Positions 1 through 10,551 of a stretch of DNA of 64,000 nt are shown here, one piece after another. The position numbers and the translations under genes were made by a program. Each line of letters opens with the position of its first letter. Position 1 is the first letter of the stretch. Under the pieces are notes generated by a model. The model saw only the letters and a program-made list of their open reading frames with translations, searched no databases and was not told where the DNA came from. The stretch covers positions 69,247,486-69,311,485 of the forward strand of contig NC_051086.1 in assembly GCF_004664715.2 (NCBI RefSeq), given 5' to 3'. This DNA is from Peromyscus leucopus. Lineage: Eukaryota > Chordata > Mammalia > Rodentia > Cricetidae.

Positions 1-2044
1 CCCAATCTGATTCATCTTTGTTACCTTTAACCAGCAGTTCTCCTTGCCCAGCGTGCCGCCCTGGGATGAACGCCAGGCTGAGCCTCAGTTAATGTTTGTT
101 GAATGACTGATTGGGTTTTTGTGGCCTCTGAGAGGTAAATGAAAGGCAGCCAAAGCCATGGGAATAATTATCTTGCTCAAAAGACACACTTGTTAGTTCC
201 AGGCCAAGTCTTAGAACTGATTCCAGCTAGGTTGCTTTCTCTGCCCCTCTCTCCTGTCCCCTCTGGAGCTGCAGCCAGAGGAGGAACCACAGTTAGAGTC
301 CAGGGCTAATGAGTTTCCCCTGCACATGTCCTGTTTGCCCATGGCATGGCATGCTGATTCTTGTCAACAAAGAGGAAGTGCCAGGGTGGCCTCTTTGGTG
401 ACTCTTCGGCGTACCCTTTCCACATGTTGCCCCAAGGAAAGGGACTGTGGAGCATGTGCAGGCTTGGGCAGAGGGCGGAGGGCCTTCCCTGTACCATTAC
501 ACTGGGTAAATCATTAACCCAAGGGAGGATTCTTCTTAGTCCTCCCTCCTCCTCTGCCAGAGACTTCACCTTTACTCGCTGGCCCTTGGGTAAGGTGTGA
601 GGTCCCAGCAAGGCAGAGCAAGCATTGCCCCGGGATAGTTACCCACCTTCTCCTCTGCCCCAGCTTCTCAGATGGCAAGGGGGCCATAGGCTAGGAAACA
701 GGAAAGGGAGGCCGCAGATGACCCTTGATTGCGTTAACCATGAGACATTTGGGGTTGCCTGTTGCAGACAGGCAGGCCGGCCTCCCGCTTAGGTGGCTGG
801 CTTGCTGCCTGCTCTTCCTGCACTGCCCCTGGCCCCAGGAATCTGCAGGCCCCACTGCCTGAGCCAGTTTTCAGTGTGCTGGCCAAATCCTCGAGTTTTC
901 GTAGCTTTCCCTGCCCCCATCCCCCACATGTGTCTCGTTACTGTAGCTCGGTAGCTTGCAGCTCGCCCCTCTGCATTGCATCAAGTTTGGGGAGACTCAC
1001 CTTTGAGTCACTTTATTTATTCAGGTTGACTTTTTCCATTCTATGCCCTCACCTCCCTGTGCCCATTATATTGGCGTATTCCCTGTGTCTCCAGGCCCCA
1101 GCTGGCCATGACTGGCAATGTCATCTCCACTCATGTGTGCAAGTGTGTGGTTCTGGCCTTAGGGTAGCTGGGGCAATGGGAATCGAGCCTGTGTGACCAC
1201 ACCTTCATGGAGCTTGGCCTGGTGCTTGGATGACTTAGAGCTTCTTTGGTTTCCTACTTCATTCATCCCCAAGCCACAAAGAGCTGCCTATGAGGACCCA
1301 GGACTACCTCTGAGCATGAGTCCACAAGCCCTCCCAAAGAAGTGCAGTACAGGGCCAAGCAGCTTTGGACATCAGGCCTGGTGTCTAAATCCATAGAACC
1401 ATGGGAGAAAAATCCAGGAACCACCCAAAAGCCTGGGCCTGCATCCTCAGCCTTCCCTCCCCATCCCCGAAGCAGGCAGAAATAGATACTCAGTTCATGG
1501 AGACCGAGGAGGAAGAAGGAAGGGATGGAGATCACTAGCTTTGGCTAATGAGAAATGGAGATGTGCTGGACCCTGGAAGAGACCACAGAATTAATTCTCC
1601 CCATCAGTGCTCAAACCGGATTTTGATATCTACTCAGTTTGATCTCAGCTCTTGTTGGACTCTTAGAAGGTCCATCCATTGTATGACCCTCTTTAAAGAA
1701 CTATTTTATTTCCAATGCAGACACAGCCCCTGACGTAGCAGTCAAAAACAGCACCCCCGAGAGACACATGGCTATGAAGTGTTTGGGTATGTAACCTCCT
1801 GTCTTTGCCTATACAGAAGGCTGGGTCCCGCTGCTCTTTACGTCCCTCACAGGGGTGTCTCCCCTCCCCTGGAGCTCAGGCTAGGACAGGAGGTCTCTTC
1901 TGCAGGGGACTGGTTTGGGATAGGGAGTGGTGGCCATCTTTCACCCAACAAGAGTTTCTTTGAGAGTGCCACTCCCCGCCCCCCACTCTGAAGATGGAAG
2001 TCAAATTTTGGGACTCTGCTGTGTGGAGCAGAGAGGTCACTGGG

Positions 2045-2330
2045 CTCTAATGCATTTACCATTGACTGCCCCTCTTGTAGTGCGTCTATTAGGGAGTAAT
2101 TTGATTTGTACCTATTCATTTGCAGTCCCTGCAGGAGCCTGGAGCTGGCCCCGAGTATAATTGGTGCTGTCTCTATTTTTACATCATTAGATTAGCCCCG
2201 ACTCCTGGGCACTTGTTGTCTGCGCTTGTCTGTCCATTTATACAACCTAATGTAACACAAAATTCATTACTGATCACATTACCTTCAACTCTGAAGCCAG
2301 CCTTGTGATAAACATTTGGTTAACCCCTTC
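2045..2330. promoter_or_regulatory. candidate conserved noncoding block in BCAS3 intron
   Basis: This is unique, AT-rich sequence inside GC-richer DNA. It carries several homeodomain-type cores: agggagtaattt, gtataattgg, catcattagatta and aacctaatg. It does not resemble any rodent repeat I know. Enhancer function, most likely for TBX2, is inference from composition and location. Confidence 0.3.
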
Positions 2331-3114
2331 CTACCCACGGGAAGGCTGGCAGAACAATGCCCTTCTGCTCAGCAGGCAAATCAATATCTTAATACACCAA
2401 AGTGGAATTGCATTTCTAGATTTGTTATCCCTCCTGCAGGAGCAAATGGAAAGGCTCGTCCGAGCCAGCTGAATTGAATAATGAATAGGGCCCGGCACCA
2501 GCAGCCCAGCTCTGAGACCAGCACAAAGGCAGGGCCACATCAGCCCCGCCTGGGCCGCAGTCAGGGAAGGGTGCCGCCACTGTGGTTAAGTGAGACCTCC
2601 CCGCCCCCGCCATGGCCATGGCGCAGGCGCACAAGCTCGGCAGCACAGGCTGAGACCAAGACTGGGGCCACAGAGGCCTCATCCTGATACTCTTTTGTCA
2701 GACTTAGCATGGGACCGCTGGACAGGGACTTGGGTCAGTTTCCTTAAAACTTTATTCATCGATGGAAAGGCTACCAAACATGTGGTCCTAACCTAAATGC
2801 CACCAAAATCTTAAGTTGACTACCAAGGCCAAGTTTACATACGAAAAGACTGGGATTGGTAGCTTCCTGCCCATCCTCTAGGTGAGCACTGTGCAGCCCA
2901 CACATGCCACTTGTGCCTGTGCATGGGTCTAAGTGCTTGTGAGTAGTTAGGGAGCCTTTAGTATGGCAGCTAACCAACCTCAGCACAGCTTTGTTTTTCA
3001 ATCTAGAAGACTCTGCACAGCCCCAACCCTTGTCATCCCCTCCCCGACTTCCACTTGTCTCTGGGTTGCATCCACACCCACAAGAAGTCATTAACTCACA
3101 GGACAGTTTGTTTC

Positions 3115-3262
3115 AAAGGGGAAAAAAATACCTCCACTTATTAAGAAATGCTCATAAAGCCACACCATAATGATTAGAAATATCGGCATAGAGGAAATAG
3201 AATGGAACCCATTACCATGAAAGTCATAAATCCCTGAGTAAAAAGATGCCATAAACTGAAGA
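3115..3262. promoter_or_regulatory. candidate conserved noncoding block in BCAS3 intron
   Basis: A compact unique AT-rich block with repeated ATAA and TAAT cores (cttattaag, gctcataaag, accataatgattag, gtcataaatc, gccataaac). The repeated CATAAA/CATAAT words resemble posterior HOX or CDX motifs. No coding frame or repeat explains it. Regulatory function is inference. Confidence 0.3.
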
Positions 3263-3980
3263 TGCTCGGGTGGGAAGGGAGGCTGGGGGAACAGCCGTCC
3301 CGGGAGCCTTGTGCTCGGCTGTGGGGAGGTCCTAAGCAGGAGCCTGGAAAGGAAGATGCCCCGAGGGTGTGGTATTGAACAGGGCAATCTTCCTTAGATC
3401 TTGCTGTCCCTGCTGTCGCAAGCTCTTAGATGAAGGCCCCAGGCATTCCTTTCATGGCTCAGACATCACTCTCCTCTCATCTGCTAGACTGATGCCTCCT
3501 TTGTGTATGAGGGCCGGGAGAGCTGGGGAAGGGGCACCCCCATGCAACAGTCCTGAGGTCACAGAGTGAGGGTTAGGAAGTGTATGGAGGTCCCTTCCTC
3601 ACCCTGCCATGCCTGGGCTTTGGGGCCAGGGTACAGGGTGGGATGGTCTCTTGTCCCAGCACCTCCAGAATCACCACTCTCAAGCATTGCCTATCATGAG
3701 GGGCTACAAAGAAGGGATTCCCTTAGCACAGCATTAGAGGATGCCCCGTGTCTCCCAGTGGAAGGAGATAGGCATCACTGAGGTAAGCCAGCCACAGTGC
3801 CTGCCTCCTCAGGGCTGGGGAAGAGCCTCTCAGGGGGAATGTGACAGTCACCAGCCCCAGTGGGGCCTGCAGCTGAGTCCTCTCTGGTGGGCAGACCACA
3901 TGGTGGGGAGCAGGAGGGTGTCCTGTGCATCACACACCCAATGCTGGTCCCAGCCCGTATGTTCTAGAACGTAGATGAGA

Positions 3981-4110
3981 GGAGTGACGCACAATGGCAT
4001 ATACCTAAAGTTCAAGCTACTCAAGAGGCTGAGGTGGAAGGATCCCCAAAGTCAGGAGTTCAAGAGCAGCCTGTATAACCCAGTGAGAGCCTTGGCCAAA
4101 TGAAGGAAAA
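3981..4110 (+). repeat. degenerate B1-like SINE
   Basis: B1-type order is recognisable but heavily eroded: a pol III-like start, 'gctactcaagaggctgaggtgg', then 'aggagttcaagagcagcctg' and 'cccagtgagagcc'. It is one of only two B1-like copies left of 33.7 kb. Confidence 0.5.
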
Positions 4111-4284
4111 GGGGGCAGGGAGGAAGAACAGAGACAGGTAGATGGGGGATGGGGAGGTCTTCGCCCTCCCCGACTAGGACAGGCCAGCCACAGGAAAGAG
4201 GGTTAGTCTGCTGGTGGAACAAGAAACTGATTTCTTAGCCCTGATGGAAAGGGGGTAAAGCCACCTCTTACCGAACTCTTCCGC

Positions 4285-4345
4285 TGCGTCGTAGAAAATT
4301 TAATTACACTTGGACATTTAAATGAGAACCAGATGTGGCTCCAGC
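4285..4345. promoter_or_regulatory. candidate conserved noncoding block (TAATTA core)
   Basis: A short AT-rich island with 'tttaattacac' and 'catttaaatg' cores inside GC-rich intron. Regulatory role is inference from composition. Confidence 0.2.
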
Positions 4346-6882
4346 CCCCACCGGTCAACAGTGTTCAAAGCGTAGCATCTCTCCTGTGGTCTGCAGGCCC
4401 TGTGCTATCTCCTAAGGCTGGAGGCTAGCTCAGAAAGTACCCTGTCCGACAGCTTGGACTTCAGGAGGCAGGCGGGTGAGAGCAGCTGCTGAGCACCTGG
4501 TCCCCACCGAGTGTCTCCTCTTCAGGACTGTGTGGGATGGGGCCCACATGTCCAGTTCATGAGACTCCTCTAGCCCCTCATTAGGACCCACACCGAGAAG
4601 CCGTGCCATAGCACGGGCCTGGCCTTCTTCATCCCCAAAGAGAAATCTCTGTGCCGCTCAACTCTTGAGTCAGCCCTACATGGCATCTGCCAAGGCTCCG
4701 AACCTGGTGCTGGAAAGCACTGTGTTTCTCTCTGGGTGAGATGCCCTCTCCAGGTCCTCCTTCAGCCTGCTGAAGGTGCCCTATCTCCTGAGAGCCTTTA
4801 CCCACCCCGTGACACCACCAGAGCACACTGTCCCCCCCACCGTCCCCTCCATGGTCTGCAGATGCAAGTGACTTGCCACTCTGTGACAGCTCCAGGACAG
4901 AGTGATGTCCCTCCTACAACCCTCTTTCTCCTCACGGCTCTCTGTAGGGAGCTCAGTCAGGGCTGACTGAAGCTTGACGTTAGCCAGTCATCCAACACCT
5001 CAAAGGGGAAGTATGGGCCGGGTCAGCTTTTTCTGTCCCCTCATAGTCTCCCACTACAGAATGGATTCAGCTTTGGGTAAGATTTAGAGTTACTTTAATA
5101 TGCTGGGTGCTGGGAAGGTCACTGAGTATTGACTTAGGGAAGTTCAGATGGTTTTTCAGGAGTTCAGATGAGTTTCCTGGGGATGGTGCAAGACTTTCCC
5201 TTCCTGGGTGGGTAGGCTCCAGCTGCCCCCAAACAGACCCCGCCCACCAACCTCAGGCTGCTCTTCAGCACTTCAAAGGCTGCGCAGGAGATGCGGGACC
5301 ACGCTGCCATCAGCTCTGCCTGGACTCCAGTGCCCCGCCCCCACCACACGTGTGTACACACACGTGCATACACAGACACATCTAGTCAGCTCTAGCAGAG
5401 AGGCTAGACCGTGTGGCCATGGGACAAGGCGGGACTCTGCAAGAGGCCTCCTGAGAACTCCCCACCCCCACCCCCACCCCGAGACTTCTCTCCCTCCCCT
5501 GCACGCCCCTGCTTTTATTCTCCTTCCTCTGGTTTTCCAGTGTACCTATGTCCTGTCGCCATGCACCCCTCTCCCATGAGCCTACCAGGGCTTCAGCGGT
5601 CTGGCCTGCCTCCAAGCCCCTATGCAGTGCTGGCACCACACTGGCCTGCTGTTGAGAACCGAATTCCCAGGGGCTCTTTACCAGGTTTCTAGGTGGAAAC
5701 TAAAGCAGAGCTCTGCTGGTCCATCTGTCCCCCTAAATATTGTCCCTTCCTAGTACTGGCCACCATTATCACCGTCTAAAGACGACGGGTACCCACCCAG
5801 GAGCATCCGAGTTCTCTTGGGCCTCGGGTCTCTCCACGGCACTAGCTGAAGCTCTTAGTCACCATGCATGGCCCTGTGGACAAGACTCCCTGAGCTGCAA
5901 ACACCTGAGATCTGCCTTCATCCCTGGCAGCTGATGGCCTGGGGACAAGATAGACCATAGAGTCTTAGCCTCATTCTCTCATGATGGTCTGTGTCTCAGT
6001 GTGCATCTGAGTCAGGGCAAAGCTGAGCAAAGAGAAAGGCGAGTGTGTTCATGGGTGTCCCGAGGGTTGACCTGGCCAGGAAGGAGGCTTCTGTTGCCCC
6101 AGGCAGCTGCACTCCAAAAGCACTCAGGGCGCCAGGCTGTGTGTAGTAAGACACCAGAAGACTGGCGTCAGCCAGCCAGGGATCTGGGTTCAGACATAGG
6201 TGTTAAGCCCCGGAGATAAGAGCAGGCCAGAGCTAGCCCTGCTTTTCGGCTCCAAACCAGGATTCCTGTGATCTGAATAGGTGGAGCCTTTTCAGCCTTA
6301 GCCTTGCAGCTTCTGAGAAGGCGAGCCTGGCAAGGTACCAAAGACCCTGCTGGAGGAAAAAGGTGACTCCTGTCTCAGTCTCCACTAGCCTTAGCTCCCA
6401 GCCTTCCCAAAGCTCACCAGGATGGGGAGCATCTTTTACTGCTGGCATCTTTGCAGGCTTAGAAGCCTGATGGGAAGGAAGGAAGGCTGGCGAGGCACAG
6501 AGGGAATGTCTTCAGGAGCCAGGCAGCCTGGGAGCTGCGAACTGTGCTAAGTGCAAAGGAAAGCTGTTTCCTCTAGGCTGCTTCCTCTGACCTCCTAAAA
6601 AGGGACCCTGGGGGCTGAGGCTGGCTCCAGCCCAGAGTGTGGTCTCTGATGGTGCTGTCACAGTTTAGCAACAATCTCAGCCAACACCATCTGTGTCCCC
6701 AGTGAACAAGCCTCTACCTCCTCAGCTACCCTCCAAGAGAACAGCAGTTTACAGGCCCTGGGCTTCATAAGGCAGGCAGCCCCTCCCCATGTCTGCCAGA
6801 GCCAGCCCCTTCCCAGATGACTGCAGGGCCAGCCATCCGGGTCTCAGCCCCAGGAAGCATTCAGACCTCCCATCTACCTCGT

Positions 6883-6971
6883 GTCTGTGTCTGTCTCTCT
6901 GTCTCTCTCTCTATCTCTCTCTGTCTCTCTTTCTCTCTTTGTCTCTCTCTCTGTCTCTGTCTCTCTCTCTG

Positions 6972-7030
<59 letters not shown>

Positions 7031-7078
7031 CCTCCCTCCCTCTCCCTCTCGCTCTCGCTCTCGCTCTCTCTCTCCTTC
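6883..7078. repeat. compound (CT)n microsatellite
   Basis: About 195 bp of CT/TCTG repeat grading into CCCT and CTCGCT units. It creates long spurious Ser/Leu and Arg/Glu frames on both strands, none of them genes. Confidence 0.97.
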
Positions 7079-7817
7079 CCCCCACCTCCTTTTTTCCTCT
7101 CTCCATTTTTTGTACTGTTTCACCTAGCTAGTTCCAGCCCTGGTGTGCAAGCTTCTTGCTAACAAAATGGCTTGCTTGGGACAGACCCCATCTGAACCAA
7201 TTTGCTGAACCTATAACTATCCTATGGTCATCTGGTCTCCTCACTTTTATCCCTTCAAGGGAAAATGCTGGTCACTCTGACTTCTTAATGAAAGGACACC
7301 CCATCCCCCCACCCAGCACACACCTGCCTGTCCACCCAAGAACCCTCAAGCAGGAGGAACTGAAAGGTGTTTTGTTTTTTATAAATCTTTCCTGCGCCAG
7401 GCACTGGGCAAGACAGGGCACTTGGCTGGCTTCTCCATATCCATCCACTGCCCGGAGCTCCCACCAAGCCCACCCCAGGCAGGGGGTCTTAACCACGGCC
7501 CCCACCTACGTGGGAGAGCTGGAGGTAGACGCAGGAGGGAAGCAAAAATCAATGCATGTCAACAGGGCTAGGGATTTATTCTCCATCTTGGGAGAGGGTG
7601 TTTGGAAAGAGGAAGGCAGGAAATGAAAAGCTGTAAACACGAATCTGCCATCTTCCTCCCCGGACCATTTCTTGATTAAAAAGAAAGAATCTTTGCCCTG
7701 GCTGCAGTGGAGGCAGAGCTGGTGGAGGCTTGGGTGGCAGGGCCATCTGCGGGGGTCGGGGGGGAGGCTGGAGAGGGCCCCTGAAGTCCTGGGGATAATC
7801 ACAGAGACTAATTCGAT

Positions 7818-8030
7818 TGCAACAATAATAGTAACTCACATTTGCTGACTGGAAGCTTTAAGCACTTTGGGATGCGCTCTACATGCATTATTTAATTTCA
7901 TTCCTACAGCCAGGCCCTGACACAGACATTGTTGTCCTCATGCTCAGGAACCCAGGGCACCTGCCCAAAGTCGCCAGGAAGCAGGTGGCCAAAGCCTGTG
8001 CTCTTAACAGCTTCCCTAGACTGCTTCCTC
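7818..8030 (-). repeat. MIR SINE
   Basis: Matches the antisense MIR consensus order: aataatagtaactcacattt, an 'aagcactttg' block, 'acatgcattatttaatttc', a degenerate fraction, then 'cctgcccaaagtcgcc' and 'gtgctcttaac'. It is an ancient mammalian SINE within the BCAS3 intron. Confidence 0.75.
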
Positions 8031-8221
8031 CATCCCAGGTAGATCGGCCTACCTACCTGCCTTTCTTCTGAGGCTGAAGTCCTGAGTCAGACAGTCAGGG
8101 AAAGCTTACCCCTCTTCACCACAGGAAGTGGCCAGAGCCTCAGCAGGGGCAGACTCCTCCTCCCACCAAGTCTAATCCCACTCCTACTGGGCGGCCTGGG
8201 TGGTTAGTTTAGGCCTAGGGT

Positions 8222-8285
8222 ATGTGGCTACAGCCAGGCCCTAATAAAAGTGCTCCGCTAATCCTTTTAATGAGCAGCATCTTGG
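8222..8285. promoter_or_regulatory. candidate conserved noncoding block
   Basis: Unique sequence with clustered homeodomain-like words (ccctaataaaag, cgctaatcc, ttttaatgag). The TAATCC word fits a PITX/bicoid-type site. Function is inferred. Confidence 0.25.
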
Positions 8286-9010
8286 CACTCATGCACACAC
8301 ACACACAGCAAGGCTGGCCGGGGCAGCCAGGAGTGGGGCCCGCCCATCTCTTGTGGTGGCGGAAGTCCCAGAACTGCCCCAAGGCTGAGCCTGGGCCCCG
8401 GGTCCCCTCTTCCAAACACACACAGCACTGCCTTTGCAGGTCCAAGGGGGTCCTTCTGGATCCTGGAGACTTGGGCTCTCCACAATGCCACACCAGCCAG
8501 GAGCCCTCTGAGGACCTGAAGGATGCCCAGCCCAAGGCAGACTTCACTTTTGGCCTTCTGCTGGAGCCCCCTTCTCACGAAGGCCTTGTGTCCTCAGTGT
8601 CCCCACTCCCCAGAGAATGGGGAGCCAGACCTCATGATACAATAGCTGATGCATGAAAAGTCATGCTTGTCCCCCCACACACACCCCTTCACTCACCTGC
8701 TCCCACCCAGAACCATAGCTCAGCAACTCAGGCTTCATCCCACTGTGTAGGATGAAGACCGGGGGCAGCTGTGCCTATCTCCTCACAGAGACTGGGTATG
8801 GCCCCTCTCTGTGTACCTCTGCAGATGCTCCCCGTAATTGGAGTCCTTCTGAGAGGCTAGCCACACCTCTCTTTGCCCTGCGAGTCTGACAGGCGCCATG
8901 TGGAACTGGGGGCGAGGGGGGAATAACATGCAGACAAGGCCTCCTCCTCCTCCTTCTCCTCTTTAGGCTGATTTGTTTTGTGAGAGCAGAGACCTCTCCT
9001 CATTGCTGCC

Positions 9011-9044
9011 CCTGCTGTCCCCTGCTGTCCCCTGCTGTCCCCTG
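9011..9044. repeat. 10-bp tandem repeat (cctgctgtcc)n
   Basis: Three perfect copies and part of a fourth of a 10-bp unit, in intronic DNA. Confidence 0.9.
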
Positions 9045-10059
9045 TAGCCTGCCCACCCCAGCCTGTGCCATCGGGGATCAGCTACAGCAACAAGCCTATT
9101 TTCTAGCAAGACCAGTTGGGAGTGGGGGACACAGGCAGCAGTGGGCACTGGAGTCTGGCATCCTGTGGCCCATCCCAGTGCCAGGTGTCTCTCTAGGGTG
9201 AACCCAGGGCCCGTGGCTTCCTCTTTGTCCTTGGTGTTGCTGTATGCAAGACAGAGCTATCTATCACTCCTACCTTCCAGAGTCACCAAGTCCCAGGAGA
9301 CTATGAGGGCACAAGTCTGAGCCCAAGCAGTTGCTTGAAGCTCCTCCTCATGACCTGCCCTGCTGGGGGGTTGGGGGGAGGGGCAGGAGAACAAGCTTTT
9401 TATAGCCAACTGTCCCATGGGCCAGACTCCATGCTGCTGGGGGAACCTCTCTAGTTGCCTGGCCCTGGCCGGTTTCTCCTAGACTTCATCAGGAGTCTGC
9501 TTATACTGCTGAGAGCTGGGGAGGTTGGGATGGAAGATGGGATTGAGCCAAAGCCAGGCCACTAAGTCATAACGGCCAGGGTCCCCCCCCCGAAATCTCT
9601 CCAGCCTGCCGCCTTCCTCTTCCTCTCCCAGCACCCCGCCTGCATGGGGCCCCATCTGGCACTGCATGGGCCGTCGGTCCCCGTGTGTCCCCCTGTCGAA
9701 GCTGTTGTATTATGTTTACTGTGTGACTCCTCTTCCCCCACCCCATACTGAAAGATTCACAACCCCTCAACCTCTGGGCCCACCACCCCAAGACTGGTCA
9801 GGCTCCTGCCGCCGCCGCCGCCGCCACCACCGCCTCCTCACGTGCATGTCAGTGTCCTGGCCAGCAGAGTTCCACTGCAAGACTGCCCTCTCCCCGAGTG
9901 CTACCCCTGCACCTCCCTCCACCCTCTCCTTCTGCTTGTGGAGATCAGTGTCCTTCTGGATCATTGTCCATATCTCTCAAAGGAAAAAAAGAAAAAGATT
10001 CCTCAATGCTTTTCTTTTCAAAAGGGAAAAAAAAAGGAAAAAAAAAACAATGCCAACAG

Positions 10060-10115
10060 CCCAGCGCCCGTGAACAACCCGACAGTAACAAAGCATGCGT
10101 TCGGGATGGAGGAAG
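10060..10115 (+). CDS. BCAS3: BCAS3 probable penultimate coding exon (5' edge uncertain)
   Basis: The frame reads ...PAPVNNPTVTKHAFGMEE and ends at a strong donor (GAAG|GTAAGG) one base into a codon. That base joins exactly with the first two bases of the terminal exon at 13,260 to give ...GMEE-ELQREGS, so phase and donor support it. The 5' boundary is doubtful. The nearest AG is at 10,058-10,059, but the DNA before it is A-rich and not a polypyrimidine tract. An alternative acceptor follows the tttcttttc run at about 10,024, which would add a Lys-rich stretch. BCAS3 is a WD-repeat/BCAS3-domain protein linked to autophagy and cytoskeletal polarity; this exon lies in its C-terminal tail. Confidence 0.55.
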
Positions 10116-10491
10116 GTAAGGCCACACGTTTCCGCTCGCCGCTTGCTCCGAGGGCTGGGTGGGCTGATTTGGAGCGGGGATCCAGTATGTATCCACCCCT
10201 CCTCCATGTTCACTTCCCACACACTGTCACTCTTGCGTCTTTGGAGGGACAAAGAGAGATCTGGTTTGTCAACAGGTACATAGGAAAGCACCCCACAAAC
10301 TGTCCCAGGACCAGCCAAGCCCCTGATTCTGCCACTGATTAGTTCATGCTGGAGAAAGGCCCCATGGCTCCCTACCACATCGTTCACTCCAGAAAGTATT
10401 TTTTGTTCACAAGCCACTCTTCAGTCCTTGGGGTTGTGACTGGAAAAACAGAGATGAGATAGCACACTCCCTACCAGGGCCTGTCCTCCTA

Positions 10492-10493
<2 letters not shown>

Positions 10494-10550
<57 letters not shown>
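10494..10550. repeat. (GT)n microsatellite
   Basis: About 28 perfect GT units in the last BCAS3 intron, followed by a short G run. Confidence 0.97.

Positions 10551-10551
<1 letters not shown>

Larger units (their letters stand above)
1..10024 (+). other. BCAS3: BCAS3 large 3' intron (partial)
   Basis: No convincing coding exon is seen here; open frames are short and lack splice context. Its place upstream of the BCAS3 terminal exons makes it intronic by inference. It holds a long CT microsatellite, one MIR, one degenerate B1-like SINE and several AT-rich unique blocks listed separately. Young SINEs are almost absent, unlike the right half of the window. Confidence 0.6.

Noticed and set aside
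6789..7162. Long Ser/Leu-rich and Arg/Glu-rich frames on both strands
   Set aside because: They are translations of the CT microsatellite, with no start context or splice sites.
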